DNA from: Fulvia fulva
Taxonomy: Eukaryota; Ascomycota; Dothideomycetes; Mycosphaerellales; Mycosphaerellaceae
Assembly: GCF_020509005.1 (NCBI RefSeq)
Contig: NC_063012.1
Span: 1,426,001-1,490,000, forward strand
Direction: 5' to 3'
Length of the DNA stretch: 64,000 bases
The notes under the pieces are model-generated. The model was not told where the DNA came from. It worked only from the letters and a program-made list of their open reading frames with translations, and ran no database searches. The translations under genes and the position numbers were made by a program. Within the stretch, counting starts at the first letter, position 1; every line of letters starts with the position of its first letter. Positions 1-10,674 of the stretch are shown one piece after another.

Positions 1-2
1 AT

Positions 3-1847
3 ATCCTGGACTTTCCATCATACCGTCACCCGAGGGTCAAGCTGGAGTTGCAGATTTCTGCGCCTGTTTTTGTTGGCGGTGGTAGCGTCGAAGGGTACGT
101 GAGGGTGATTGTGGATGACAACCAGCAGGTAAAGAAACGGCACTCACTCGGAATTGCTGCTCTCTCTGTGGACTTGCTTGGATTTGAAGAGGTCGACGAC
201 AGCAGAAGGTCAACATTCCTAGCGCTTGGCACAGAACTCATCGACAGTAATCACCCACCCCCTCCGATTATGGCACAGGCATCCAGTGCGGTGTTCGTGG
301 CTGACAAGTTTTGGTCGATGCTACCATCCTGCTCGGCTTTACCATTCATGATCAGTCTACCCCTGGACACTGGCAATCCGACATTCCAGTCTAAACATGC
401 TAGCATCCGCTTTCTATTATCGACGACAGCGCTGATCAAAGATTCAAACAAGCACTATCGAGTCAGGACGTCCCAGGATATCAACGTAATACCGACCTAC
501 GATCCAGAAAGAGCACTCATGTCACTCCCAAGTCCGCTGACAGCGTCGGATGAAGTCAATATACCACGAAGCGCTGGGGCAGAGAGCGTGAAGCTCACCG
601 CCGGGCTGCACAGGCAAGTATGGGTCAGTGGGAGCAGCATCTTTGTCGATGTGCACATTGCAAATAAACATCGAAAGCCAATCAAAAGGCTGGAGCTCAC
701 TCTTGAACGCGACATTCTCAGCTACAGGCACGCTGCACCTGCTGCTTACGGTAGACTGGCCAGCCAAGATCGCATTTTCGATGACAAAGAACGGACAGTT
801 CTGGCGAGGTCAACCTTCAAGGCCGGCACTGTTGGTTGGCATGGAGTCGAGGCCCATACATCTGATACTAGGACATGCGAACTGGAGCTTCCACGTGGAC
901 ACGCCAACATTCGATGTGGGAAATACTTTGAAGTGCGCTACTTCTTGAATATCGCAGCATCACTGTCGACTGCTAAGTCGATCTCAGTACAGCTCCCGAT
1001 TGTGCTCATCCACATGAACTCTCTGGATGTTGTGCCGAATTCAGTTGCACAGGTGGCTGCTGCCATAGAGGAGAAGCGAGTCCACCGGAGACTGAGCGGC
1101 TCTAGACCTCGCAAGGATGGCGTACACTCCAGACAGCGGTCGCTATCATCACCAGCTCGAACGACTGACGTTGGACATCAGCACTCGTACGCACAAGGTC
1201 GAGCTTTCGCCGCACCCCGCCAGCAGTCACTGGATAGACAGAAAGAATACCGAGCCGAGATGGATGACATCCGACACGTGCTCGACAAATCACCGCGGAA
1301 GCACCCACCACAGTCCAAGCAAGCTTTCTCCATCAGGAAGATGACAAGTGATCTAAGTCTTCTCTCCCTACGGCTCGCGGAATTGAGTGCCGACACTTTA
1401 GGAGTGTTTGGCGACATTTCTTACCAGACACCTCCTACAAACCGCGGTGGCCACAACTTTGAAGAGGCGCCAGGCCTACGAGATCGATTGAAGCGAATCG
1501 GTAGCCTGGACTCTGTCCGCAGCAAAAAGTCCGCGTTGGCCGAGAGAGCTAAGAGGTTCAATGACCAGAACATCAAACCAAAGCTGGCAATGGCGAATCA
1601 GTCGAATCTTGCACCACATGCGCTTGGCCTCACAACAAGTACTCGACAGGTCAGCTCAGACATGCCTAGCGAGCGCTCCACATCTGCGTTGAGCTTCCGT
1701 GACAAGCTCGATCGTAGTCGATTCGAGTTTCAAGCTGTTCGAAGGAAGGCGAGTGGGAATTTGAAGCAGAGGAGTGTCGAGTGGTTGGAGCAGAAGTTGC
1801 CGAACGGTGGTGGTAGGAGGGATGTCGGGGCTGTGGGATGGATTTGA
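3..1847 (+). CDS. Arrestin-like protein, 5' end outside the window
   Basis: The frame is open from base 3 to the TGA at 1845-1847 with no ATG at the left end, so the gene is cut by the window edge and its first exon(s) are missing. The N-terminal part looks like an arrestin N domain with the typical beta-sandwich wording (VKLELQISAPVF, GGSVEGYVRV). The middle part looks like an arrestin C domain (QVWVSGSSIFVDVHIAN, then KRLELTLERDIL, ending about residue 345). The last 250 residues are Ser/Arg/Lys-rich and probably disordered. Fungal arrestin-like proteins (ART/PalF relatives) are adaptors that recruit ubiquitin ligases to membrane proteins; I do not see a clear PPxY motif, so a specific ART role is not assigned. 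Assignment to the arrestin fold is from sequence pattern only. Confidence 0.75.
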   Translation: MLDFPSYRHPRVKLELQISAPVFVGGGSVEGYVRVIVDDNQQVKKRHSLGIAALSVDLLGFEEVDDSRRSTFLALGTELIDSNHPPPPIMAQASSAVFVADKFWSMLPSCSALPFMISLPLDTGNPTFQSKHASIRFLLSTTALIKDSNKHYRVRTSQDINVIPTYDPERALMSLPSPLTASDEVNIPRSAGAESVKLTAGLHRQVWVSGSSIFVDVHIANKHRKPIKRLELTLERDILSYRHAAPAAYGRLASQDRIFDDKERTVLARSTFKAGTVGWHGVEAHTSDTRTCELELPRGHANIRCGKYFEVRYFLNIAASLSTAKSISVQLPIVLIHMNSLDVVPNSVAQVAAAIEEKRVHRRLSGSRPRKDGVHSRQRSLSSPARTTDVGHQHSYAQGRAFAAPRQQSLDRQKEYRAEMDDIRHVLDKSPRKHPPQSKQAFSIRKMTSDLSLLSLRLAELSADTLGVFGDISYQTPPTNRGGHNFEEAPGLRDRLKRIGSLDSVRSKKSALAERAKRFNDQNIKPKLAMANQSNLAPHALGLTTSTRQVSSDMPSERSTSALSFRDKLDRSRFEFQAVRRKASGNLKQRSVEWLEQKLPNGGGRRDVGAVGWI

Positions 1848-3602
1848 GGCATGAGTGTTCTGCAGAGATAGTGTTAGCATACACGTCGATCTAGTCGTTG
1901 GATGGAATGATGCTGGTTTTGATGTCTGTTCAGTCAGTCTTCCACCGGCGTAAGGTACCGGTGCGAGGGATGTAAGGGATGAGGGTAGACATGAGCAGCG
2001 ACTTCCTCAGCAGTCTTCTCTTCTGCGGCTCATCGATCTTGCCAGATCACATTAGCATTCTGCCGCAGCACTGCTTTGCTTCCATGTTTGTTCCTCGCTA
2101 GCAAAGGCACATACACTGCCGCCTGTATGAAAGTCACGGGATCCGGCGCAAAAGACCAGGAACGATCACATCACCATCCAAACCATCCACAAAAGACACT
2201 CACCCAAGTCTCGGGCATCACATCAGCATGTCTCACATTCACCAGACTGATACTGTCATCGCTCTAGCCTCGCAGTGGGAAGTGGAGGTAACGTGAAAGA
2301 AAGCGGCTAGGGATCCACGAACAGGGCAGATTGATGGACCCGCACCACCCATGCTCACTTTTGATGAGGCAGGAAGCAGGCACGCACGTCGCTTGTTTGC
2401 TCGACGGGCCTAGAAGCGTTGCGGACGGGCGATGTCGTCCAAAGAGGTTGATTCTCCGCGCGCTATATGAATCGCTCTGCTGGAAGCGATGTCGTGAGAT
2501 GTGATGTGATGAGGTTGGGTAGAGGAGTGGCGGCCGTGGTTTGGGTTGGTTTGGGTTGTTCGGGAGGGGGTCCGATGGAGGGTGATGCGAGTGATGGCTT
2601 TGGTTTCAGCACTTCAGCGAGGTGTGTGAGATGTAAGATGGGATGAAGAAGATGTCGGTTAGGTGTGCTTTATGTCTTGCGTTGCACTTCTCCGGTGTGA
2701 GGCAGGACGGACAAGAGAGATGCTGATGATGAAGAGTCGGATGTATTTGATGATTGGCAGGGCCTGCGGTTTTCATTGCCGGTGTAGCACGAACTCCACC
2801 AGCTCGTCCAAAGCGGCCATACTTCTACTTAGCGTGCTGGCTGCCCGGCTGCCGGCTGCCGGCTGCCCTCGACCTCGCCAGCCGACTTTGCCTGACCTGG
2901 ACTTGGACTTTCCCCCTCGACCTAAGGTTGTCATTCACACACAGCTGTGCTACCACCACACACTCGCGCGCGCTGGAGGAGGCTGCGAGTTGTCGTTGTC
3001 GTTGTTTCTACGGTGCAGCCAGACTGCCGTACAGTATTCACCAGCAGCGCAGCGAATCCACCGCCAATCCCACTAGTAGGTCTACAGCGGCCGTTGCAGT
3101 CGACCTGCCATTTGGCTTTAGTCTTTGGACGGCTTCGTGCGGGCCTCTCTCCCTTCGCGCACCCACCAGTCACCACATGTCGACACACCAAAGCACAACG
3201 CTCGACACCCGCAGGCAGAGCCGCCGTTGACAGCGCAATCTCACCGTCTTGCTGTGCTGTTGCTGCTGTGCTGTTGCTGCTGTGCCGCCGGCGTGCTTGA
3301 TCGCACCCAAGCGCAACACCTCCCACCACCACTACCACCTCACCTGTCGGCTTCTGGCCGACGTCCGTTCGTTACAAACGACTGCACCGAGCTTCTGCGA
3401 AGACGTCCGCTCTCTCAAACCATCCACTGTCCATCTGCAGCAATCACATCTATCATCCGCGCCGGCAGCATCCAACGAAACACCCGTCGCCCACTCTGCG
3501 ATTTACAGGGAGCCTGGACGGCCATCCTGATTTGAACATCATATTCCTCGACGTCGCTGGCAGGCTTGGACTTGCCAAGGTCGACACACTGGAGGGCGTC
3601 GA
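1848..3602. other. Intergenic region, 1.75 kb, no gene recognised
   Basis: Between the arrestin-like gene and the membrane-protein gene. It holds G/T-rich stretches near 2,500-2,650 and C/T-rich, CAC/CTG-rich sequence from about 2,900 to 3,500. The overlapping frames on both strands here are low-complexity (Cys/Leu/Arg/Pro-rich) and look spurious. The 3' half is likely promoter and 5' leader of the gene starting at 3,603. Confidence 0.5.
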
Positions 3603-5258
3603 ATGGACGAGGCCATGGCACCTCCTCACAAACGTAGGAAGCTGTCAAGTGGTGCAGCACAGGACATCTCAGCTCTGGACAACAGCACAGTGGCCGCAGA
3701 TGTCATGACCCCATTCTCACACGTCAGCCACCTCAGGACACACTCTTCGCTTGCCCCGGCCAGGACGCACCATCATTGTGACGATGAAGAAGATCAACCG
3801 CGGGTGCAGCATGCTCCAGTAGGAGGAATAGAGGACTTCAAGGTCCTCCTGCCACGACAAGGGACCGGCTCGTCTGCTAGCAGCTCTGAAGCCACAACAC
3901 CTGTAGACTCTACTGCCGGCAGCAATGGCCCATCTCCTACCTCTCCGAGTGCATCCACTTCAAGTGCTTCGGCAGGTGGTACTCCTGCCAGTCTCAGCCC
4001 GAGCCCGAGTATATCTGGGTCTTCCACGATCAGCGCGAGATCAAGCGGCAATGGCACCTTGTCAAGAACAATATCTGGCAGCTCATCGTCCGTTTCCTTG
4101 AATCTTACAACGTCGGGTACGTACCGCGCCATCCAAAGTGTGTTCATCTACTAACAAGACTTAGCCATCATTATCATAGGAGAAAGTACCACAACCTTGA
4201 AGACTACGATTACTCTGGGAGGTTCCACATCGAGCATAACAGACACTGATGCAAGCTTCCTATACCTCGCCACCCTGTTCGATGGAGATGTAAGCACATT
4301 GACACGCTCATCTATTGCCTACACGACCGCATTTGGTACAGAGAGTTTCACCGTCCCCAGCAGAACCAGTGCGCGGACTTCCACGGTCGAGGAGACCGTC
4401 TCCGCTGACTCCTCCCGGGGCGGTCAAAGTACTGTCACCTCAATTGCAACCGTAGGTATCGCTGGCGCCGGATCTGGACGAGGAAGCCCCACCAATTCCT
4501 CGCCGGCGACGAGTAGCACCGATAGTAGCTCGAACAACGACAATCACAACGACAATACACCTCCCGCTGGTACCATAGCTGGAGGCGTTGTGGGAGGATG
4601 TGCTGGGCTCGCCGTGGTACTGTTGATTGCGATGCTATTCGTGAGGTGGTACAGGAGGAAAGCACGAACGCAACATCAAGCGCTCCCGCCAGGATCCATG
4701 AGTGCGCCAGGGGACGATCAAACCATGGACAGAAATGCTCCTGGCATGGCCGAGCGAGCCGGCTTGAGGCCTTTAGTCGCTGCGATACCGGGGCTTATGA
4801 GGCATCAAAATCGCAGCACTGAAGCATCGGAGCCGTCGGAAAGAGGGTTCACCCGCGTATCAGGACGCAAGCTGCCATCCGCCTTCAGCGAAGGAATGAC
4901 CAGTGATGGACTGGTGAGAGAACAACCACCGCCGGCCATGCCGCTCAGCGGTTCACCACCAGACGCAGAGCGCAGTCTGAGCGGCAACTCTTTCTACCGC
5001 GATAGCACTGGTTTCTACGGAGGTGACGGCGACATCGGACTGGCACGATCCTCGAGCTCGCCGACATCTCCGAATAGCAATGCGCCGATTCATGGCAAGG
5101 CGCCCGAGCTGATGATGGGACCCCAACGGCAGCCTCAAGTGCACGCAGGAGGACCATACAACATGACACCGACCAGTGCAGATTCACCGCACGCCGCGAC
5201 TTTTGGGCGAAGCGAAACACCAGACTTACGGAACAGTCGCTTTACGGAGGATATGTGA
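3603..5258 (+). CDS. Ser/Thr-rich single-pass membrane protein, unknown function
   Basis: Two exons. Exon 1 is 3603-4116; the intron begins GTACGT at 4117, has a CTAAC branch at 4151-4155 and can end at AG 4164 (model used, 535 aa) or at AG 4179 (530 aa); both keep frame. The protein starts basic (KRRK near residue 10) and has no classical signal peptide. It then has a long Ser/Thr/Gly-rich stretch (about residues 90-305), one hydrophobic segment rich in Gly and Val (about 308-330), a basic stop-transfer RWYRRKAR, and a roughly 200-residue polar, probably cytoplasmic tail. This layout resembles fungal Mid2/WSC-type wall sensors, but no WSC domain or signal sequence is visible, so the resemblance is only architectural. 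The name stays open. Confidence 0.7.
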
Positions 5259-5709
5259 CTAGATGGCCTGATCCGATTATATCGCAATTCACGTCGGATC
5301 TCAGCATAGCGTTATGCTGAATGTGGTCGATCACGACTGCATATATACTATGACTGCGCGCCATATTATGAGCTTATGGCGTGCGTCGCTCCTGCCACGG
5401 TTGGCAATGCTAGCAGAATTGGAAGGAAGCGTGGACGACTTCCAAATGAGAGGGCCTTGTTAGGAGGAAACACAAGGCTGTAATGTTTTGTACAGTCTGT
5501 TCAAAATCTGAAGTCCATCTCATGGACCCATTCTTCGGAACATCGCTACTCATCTTCCACCCAGTCCGCAATATGCTCCACCTTCTCCCACATAGCAACG
5601 CTCGTTTGCTGAATTCGTGGGGAGGGAGCTCTATGTTTGTGCAATGCACATCCGCCGACGCTATGCAGTAAGGAATCAAATCCACGCTTGGTATGCTTGG
5701 TGAACGCAG
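5259..5709. other. Convergent intergenic region
   Basis: About 450 bases between two genes that face each other. I see no gene or RNA; it should hold the two 3' untranslated regions. Confidence 0.5.
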
Positions 5710-6345
5710 TCAGTCGCTCTCACTGCCCGGTCCATCCACTTCCTCTTCCTCCTCATCCACAAGGTCCTTGCTCATCTGCAACGTGAGCTCCGCCTTTTGC
5801 AGATCACTCCGTAAATCCCCATTCCGCGGATCGACGAGATCAATAGGCTTCAACTTCGCATTATTCCGTATCCTACCACCAAACAAAACGACGTCAGTCA
5901 ATCAGTCCCCATTCCATCACATCACAACCCCTCCCCAACCCCCCTACACCACGCAATATCCACAAACTCACCTCGGATCACACCCAGCATCCACCAAAAT
6001 ATCCACAACCGCCCTCCCCGCCTCCCACTCCGCTTTCTCCAACCCATTCGCATACCTGACCGCCTTGTGCAAACACGTATCCCCCTCTCTCCGCTCCTGC
6101 CCGTCAATCTCGACACCCTCTTGGTCTAGGATTATGTCCAGGACTTCGTAGGAGCCATATTGGGCGGCGACGTGGAGGGCGCTGGAGCCTAGGGCGTCGG
6201 TGGTGGTGTTGAGGAATGCCGCGGTTGAGGAGGGGGAGTTGGAGAAGGGGGGTGAGGAGAGGAGAGTGGTGAGGAGGGTGGTGTTGTTGCGGCGGCAGGA
6301 TTCGAGGAGGAGTTCTTTTGGGGTTGCGCCGTCGTCGTCGGCCAT
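5710..6345 (-). CDS. Small ankyrin-repeat protein
   Basis: Two exons: 6345-5972 and 5872-5710; the 99-nt intron has donor GTGAGT at 5971 and acceptor TAG at 5875-5873. The product is 178 aa starting MADDDGATPKEL. Ankyrin repeats are visible: SSALHVAAQYGSYEVLDIIL (about residues 54-73) and DTCLHKAVRYAN followed by VVDILVDAGCDPRIRNNAKL (about 88-133). The C-terminus is very acidic (six Glu/Asp in a row plus flanks). Size, two-repeat layout and acidic tail resemble small fungal ankyrin chaperones such as Yar1, a ribosomal-protein Rps3 chaperone in yeast, but this is only a suggestion. The start was chosen because the upstream in-frame sequence is low complexity and the M at 6345 begins a conserved-looking acidic start. 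It is divergent from RPC11 with about 390 bp between start codons. Confidence 0.8.
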
Positions 6346-6737
6346 GATGGGTTGGATGGGTGGTGGATGGAGGTGGTGGGGTGTTGTGTGTTGTTTGGGT
6401 GTCGCGATTTGGTGGAAGTGGAAACGTTGGGTGTTGGTTGTGGAGACAGTCTTGGATTCAGCTGGGAAGGAGTGTGTAGAGGTGTTTGCAGGATATCGGG
6501 CAGCAACAGAGACAGAAACTCCTGGGATGTGGCTTCGTGAAGTGAGACAGCCCACCAAATATCCACGAGCTAGATCTGCAGAATCCACAGTGGTACTTCT
6601 CCAAATTTACTTCACTTCGATTCACAGTCACATGCTTACTCAACTACGCAAAACCAAATACATTCTTTGTTCTAACTGGAAGCCCAGACCAACACCTCAC
6701 CCCCAACTCCAACCCCAATCCCACCACCACCACCACA
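6346..6737. promoter_or_regulatory. Divergent promoter region, ankyrin gene / RPC11
   Basis: The two start codons at 6345 (-) and 6738 (+) face apart and share these 392 bases. The right part just before the RPC11 ATG is C/A-rich with a CCACCACCACCAC tract, common upstream of fungal starts. No specific operator was recognised. Confidence 0.4.
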
Positions 6738-7271
6738 ATGCTCCTCTGTAAGCCCCCCTTCACCACCCCCTCTACCACCACCCCGTCCATCCACACCCAC
6801 ACACCTGCTAACCTCCCCTCCCAGTCTGCCCCTCCTGCAGCAACATGCTCATCATAACGCAAATCCCCGCCGCGCACTGCACGCCCGAAGAAGACGAACT
6901 GCCAGGCCAAAACCGCTTCGAATGCCGCACCTGCCCCTACCAAATGGTCCTCGACCGCCGGTACTACGAGCGCAAGACGATGAAGCTTAAAGCCGTCGAA
7001 GATATCCTAGGTGGTGCGGATAGCTGGAAGAATGTTGATCAGACTGATGGTGAGGAGTTTTCTCTGCTATCTCGGGTTTTTTGGGGGAAGTGTGGTGTGA
7101 TGTTGTTGTTTAATGTGCTGACTTTTTCGTTTTCTTATAGCGAAATGCGCCAATGAGAACTGCGATAGCCGCATGGCGTACTTTCGACAGGTGCAGATTC
7201 GGAGTGCAGATGAGCCCATGACGAGTTTCTACAAGTGCGTCAAGTGCACTCGCGAATGGCGGGAGAATTGA
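6738..7271 (+). CDS. RPC11: DNA-directed RNA polymerase III subunit RPC11 (RPC10/C11)
   Basis: Three exons: 6738-6747, 6825-7049 and 7141-7271 (121 aa; yeast Rpc11 is 110). Exon 1 is only ten bases (M-L-L and one base). Intron 1 has GTAAGC...GCTAAC...CCCAG; intron 2 has GTGAGG...GCTGAC...TATAG. The protein has an N-terminal zinc ribbon (FCPSCSNML, later CRTCPY). Its C-terminal TFIIS-like zinc ribbon (KCANENC ... YKCVKCTREW) contains the hallmark RSADEPMT, whose acidic pair is needed for RNA cleavage. In the family this subunit supports transcript cleavage, proofreading, termination and reinitiation by Pol III in the nucleus. All eight zinc-binding cysteines and the acidic hairpin are present, so the gene looks functional. 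Assignment is firm. Confidence 0.95.
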
Positions 7272-7663
7272 GAGGGTTTGGGCATCTTTTGCCATCACTA
7301 CTTGCAAAGCGTTACAGTACGAGTTCCGGGCATGGGAACATTCTCTTTCATTCACAATGATACCCACGTTCAAGAGACCGAAATGTGCTATTAGAAATGA
7401 CGCGGCGTTTTCAATATCAGCTTAAACAAGCTCTGCTTTATGGGGTATGTAACAGTAAAAGAGACGATTGCAGCTTCGGCAATCACAGCACTGCTTCAAA
7501 CATGCTCAGCCAAATGCCAGCTTTGGCTGCTAAGTGGTTTGCGACGCCCTTCAGGCTAATGGTACATCCAAATTTAGTTCCAGCTGTCCAAGTCGTGGGA
7601 GAAGCTGTTGCGCTACCTGTGTCCTCAGATAGATTCTGGCGTGGTCCGCTAATGGCAAAGCCT
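7272..7663. other. Convergent intergenic region RPC11 / pal1
   Basis: About 390 bases between facing 3' ends. Nothing gene-like seen. Confidence 0.4.
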
Positions 7664-9698
7664 CTATGCCTCGTTCCGTTGACGTCTTGGGCCGCCCTTG
7701 AGAGACCTCATACGGTTCAGGAAACCTCCGCTCGGCCGCTCTTCCTCGCCGCTGCTGCTTCTGCCTTTCAGAGCTGCACCGTTGTCGGATGTCAAGCTCC
7801 TCGAAAGGCCCAAGTGCTGCTTGGGGCTGCTGGGTGCACGTGGGCGGCCAGCCGAGGGACCTTCTTGCTCGGCGATTCTGATCTGGGTGCCTTTCTTCTC
7901 AAAGGCAGCCTCATAATCGTTCTCGAACGGATTGATTTCGTTCTCTTTGTTGTATCTTGCCCTTGGCGGGCCTCCAGCACTGATAGCCTTGATTGGGTAG
8001 CTCGGTGCCGGGCTTTCGAGGTCGTTGGATCCTGAACCATATCGAGCATCTGGGCTGCGAATGTCGCCTGGCGCAGGTCGTCGGGAGTTAGACATTCCTC
8101 GGAAGCGGTGTGCAAGTGATTTCTTTCGGGACAAACCGCCCGATGTGCCAAACCCGTTCAGTTCGGGATCTTCAGAATCTCGTCGTTGCAGGGCACTTTT
8201 GCTAGCAGGCGCCCCGTCGAGGAATGTTGAAGTTCCGAGGCCATTCGATTCCGGTCCGTGAACGTACTCTGCACCCTTCGGATCTATGATGGTGGCTGCT
8301 GGAGCTGCCTTCCTGGTTGTCGCGAATTCGGTGAACCCTTCTTCTCCACGGCCGTGGAACTTGTCGAGATCGAGCCGAGAGCGCAGTGGACCAGCACCTC
8401 CCAGCTGCATGTTAGCGGAATCAGCAGGGAATGCTTGCATTGGCGCCTTGCGATCCTTCTTCGCGTTCCTGTGTGGGTTGCAAGCGTCGAAAGGACCATC
8501 GTGGTGGAACACTGTCACATATTAGCGCTGTCGCAGCCACTGCTTCGTGTAAGTACGTACATCCTTGTCCGTAGATTCCAGTCACGTCGAGCTTGTCGAT
8601 GAGGTCCAGGCCTTGTGGCTTCCTAGTCTTCTTGTCGCCGGTCCTTGTCTTCTCCTTCTCACGCCTGTGTCGCTCCTCGCGTTCCTTCCGCCTCTCTCGC
8701 CGTCTGCGCTCTTCCGATTCTGTTCGCTCTGATCGATCTGCTCTATCCCGGTCCACTCGTGGTCGTCGGTCCTTCTCCATGACTGAGGATTCTGAAGCTC
8801 GACGCTGCAGTTGCATGGGTGCCCTAGGATCACGCTTGCCTGGACTGTCTGGGCCACGCGATGGTCGAGGGGGTGCTCGGCGTTGTTCGAGGCCTAGAGG
8901 ACGTTGAGTCTGTGGTGGAATGGGACCAGAACGTGGAGGAGCGCCGCGTGGAGCTTCTGTAGACAACGTCAGTTGCACAATTGAGGTTAGAGTTCGTTGG
9001 GCGTTTGCTCTTACGGTTGGTCATGGGCTTATCCAGTAGCGAGAGCTCGTTCTGCAGCACAGGAAAGTCAGCGAACATGTTGCAAAAGTGCTGGAAACGA
9101 TCCATGATCTTGTGCGCAGACTGCAGGCAGGATTGGCTCTGAGCATGCGATGTGCAAGAGGCATTGCAGCGTTTGAACACCGATGTTGGAGCTGCCCGGA
9201 TATGCGACACAAGCGTGCGGAAAGGTCAGGGGAGATGCAGGACGTTGCAGGGCAGCTTGACAGCAAAACTGACGAGGACGAGGAGCTCGTAAAACGTACA
9301 AAGATGTCCTCTGGGATCGGGTGCGCATTATTTGACCTGCCATTCAGTACTCCATCTGCGCGATCAGGCGCAGTGTTGTATTCGCTTGTGTCGAGGAAGG
9401 GATTTCGCGACATTGGACGCAGCTGCTTGGAGGGCGACTCGCTGAAGGGGCTGTTGTGCGGCGAAGGCGAAGTGGTGCGGTTGCGAAAGGGATTGTTGGA
9501 GGAAAGGTTGAGTGTCAAGCCGACGGGCGACCGCTGGCGCTCTGTAATGACGCGGACAGGTCAGTGAGTAATCATCGAATGCTGGGCGACAACGAGGTTG
9601 GGTTCGGTTGCACTTGGGCCAGCATGAAACAGGAGCGACGTGGGTGTTTTGCGGGTCGTCATACCAATGCCAGGCGCCGTTGCGCCGGCGAATGCCAT
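7664..9698 (-). CDS. pal1: Pal1 family cell-morphology protein
   Basis: Five exons on the minus strand: 9698-9665, 9541-9300, 9051-9015, 8956-8561 and 8511-7664, giving 518 aa; all phases agree. The third exon is a 37-nt micro-exon. Family hallmarks are SSNNPFRNR and NPFLD near the N-terminus, PEDIFNELSLLDKPMTN across the exon 2/3 junction, a Pro/Arg-rich and then a Glu/Arg-rich charged helix, and the signature block LDLIDKLDVTGIYG, FHHDGPFDACNPHRN and APMQAFPADSANMQLGG. The C-terminal third is disordered and Ser-rich. In fission yeast Pal1 sits at growing tips and sites of endocytosis and is needed for cylindrical cell shape; related proteins are coat-associated. Exon 1 is the least certain part (donor GTATGA), but it gives a clean phase match. 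A 7-bp tandem repeat abuts the start codon. Confidence 0.9.
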
Positions 9699-9796
9699 GC
9701 TGTGTGCTGTGTGCTGTGTGCTGTGTGCTGTGAGCTGTGAGCTGTGTGCTGTGTGCTGTGTGCTGTGAGCTGTGTGCTGTGTGCTGTGTGCTGTGT
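9699..9796. repeat. 7-bp tandem repeat (minisatellite), about 14 units
   Basis: Plus-strand unit GCTGTGT with three GCTGTGA variants, about fourteen copies in a row. It begins at the base directly before the pal1 start codon (ATG complement at 9696-9698), so it forms the 5' leader of that gene. Because seven is not a multiple of three, copy-number change would shift any upstream frame. Confidence 0.9.
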
Positions 9797-9801
9797 GCTG
9801 C

Positions 9802-10121
9802 CGGGTGATGAATGTCTTGCTGCTCGCGCGTCCGCCAGAGATTGCTGATATGCGCAATCACACGCCGCCGGGGTGGTGTGTGAAGTGCACAGTGGGAAGC
9901 AGAAACAGGTGGTGAATGGTGCGTGGTGTGGCGCCGATGTGCGTGACCTCGTGTGTCTTTACTCCTCACAAGGCTCACGCAACAAGCAAGCAAGCCAGCA
10001 AGCAGCCGCGTAGTGCCCTCGCAGCTGTTTCTCCCCTGGTTAAGCCTGTTTGGGAAATGCAGCTTGTGTTTACCCGCGATCGATTATTACTGCGATGCTG
10101 GTGCTGGATCGATGTCGTGGT

Positions 10122-10166
<45 letters not shown>

Positions 10167-10674
10167 ATTGCTTGTGCGATGTCAAGAAGAAGAGGAGAGG
10201 TGGGCATTCATAACAAGAATGCAGCTACGACTACTCTGCTCTGCCCAGTCCAGGCCCAAAAGTGAACCTTCGAACCCCTGGCAAGGAAAGCCGTGCGGCA
10301 TCCTCCCACACGCTCGCTCATTATTCACCACTTATTGATTACTGACCACGCGACGACACCTGCGAAACTTCGCAATGTAGAAGCACGGTCATCTTCATCA
10401 CGACTGCTCGTCACTAGAATTCGTTCGTGTCGCATCAATTGTGTGCTTCACCACTCCATCAGCGACAGTCTCAAACAAGCCAACCTCTCACCGACCTCGA
10501 CAATTCGTTCAATCCAGGGACCGCGCTACTACCGAAGGCGGGTCTGGGGCTCTTTTGAGCTTCTTTCAAGCCAGTAGGGATCTCGGCACGTTGTGGACTG
10601 GGCACTAGATAATCATACCCGAACCTCATCTCGTCCTCGACGCCTGACCGCACTCCATCGCCTACGAGATCGAG
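9802..10674. promoter_or_regulatory. Divergent promoter region, pal1 / MED31
   Basis: About 880 bases between the pal1 leader repeat and the MED31 start. It includes the TTG microsatellite. No RNA gene or clear operator seen. Confidence 0.35.
10123..10170. repeat. (TTG)n microsatellite
   Basis: Fourteen TTG units followed by TTATTG. It lies in the divergent interval between pal1 and MED31. Frames through it read as poly-Leu, poly-Val or poly-Cys and are not taken as genes. Confidence 0.9.

Noticed and set aside
2663..3535. Several overlapping plus-strand frames of 90-160 codons
   Set aside because: Low-complexity Cys/Leu/Arg/Pro translations with no motif; the region is C/T-rich leader and promoter sequence of the next gene.
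7385..8035. Plus-strand 216-codon frame
   Set aside because: Antisense shadow of the last pal1 exon; the other strand carries the conserved family blocks.
9052..9299. Coding exon around MSHIRAAPTSVFKRC for pal1
   Set aside because: Joining 9,300 directly to 9,051 gives the conserved PEDIFNELSLLDKP wording with a good branch (GCTGAC) and phase; the longer piece has no family match.
9699..9857. N-terminal extension of pal1 through the 7-bp repeat (HTAHSTQ periods)
   Set aside because: No ATG upstream in frame; the Pal1 start at 9,698 is adequate. The extension would need a non-AUG start.
9916..10338. Frames with poly-Leu, poly-Val or poly-Cys runs
   Set aside because: They read through the TTG microsatellite in three frames; no conservation expected.
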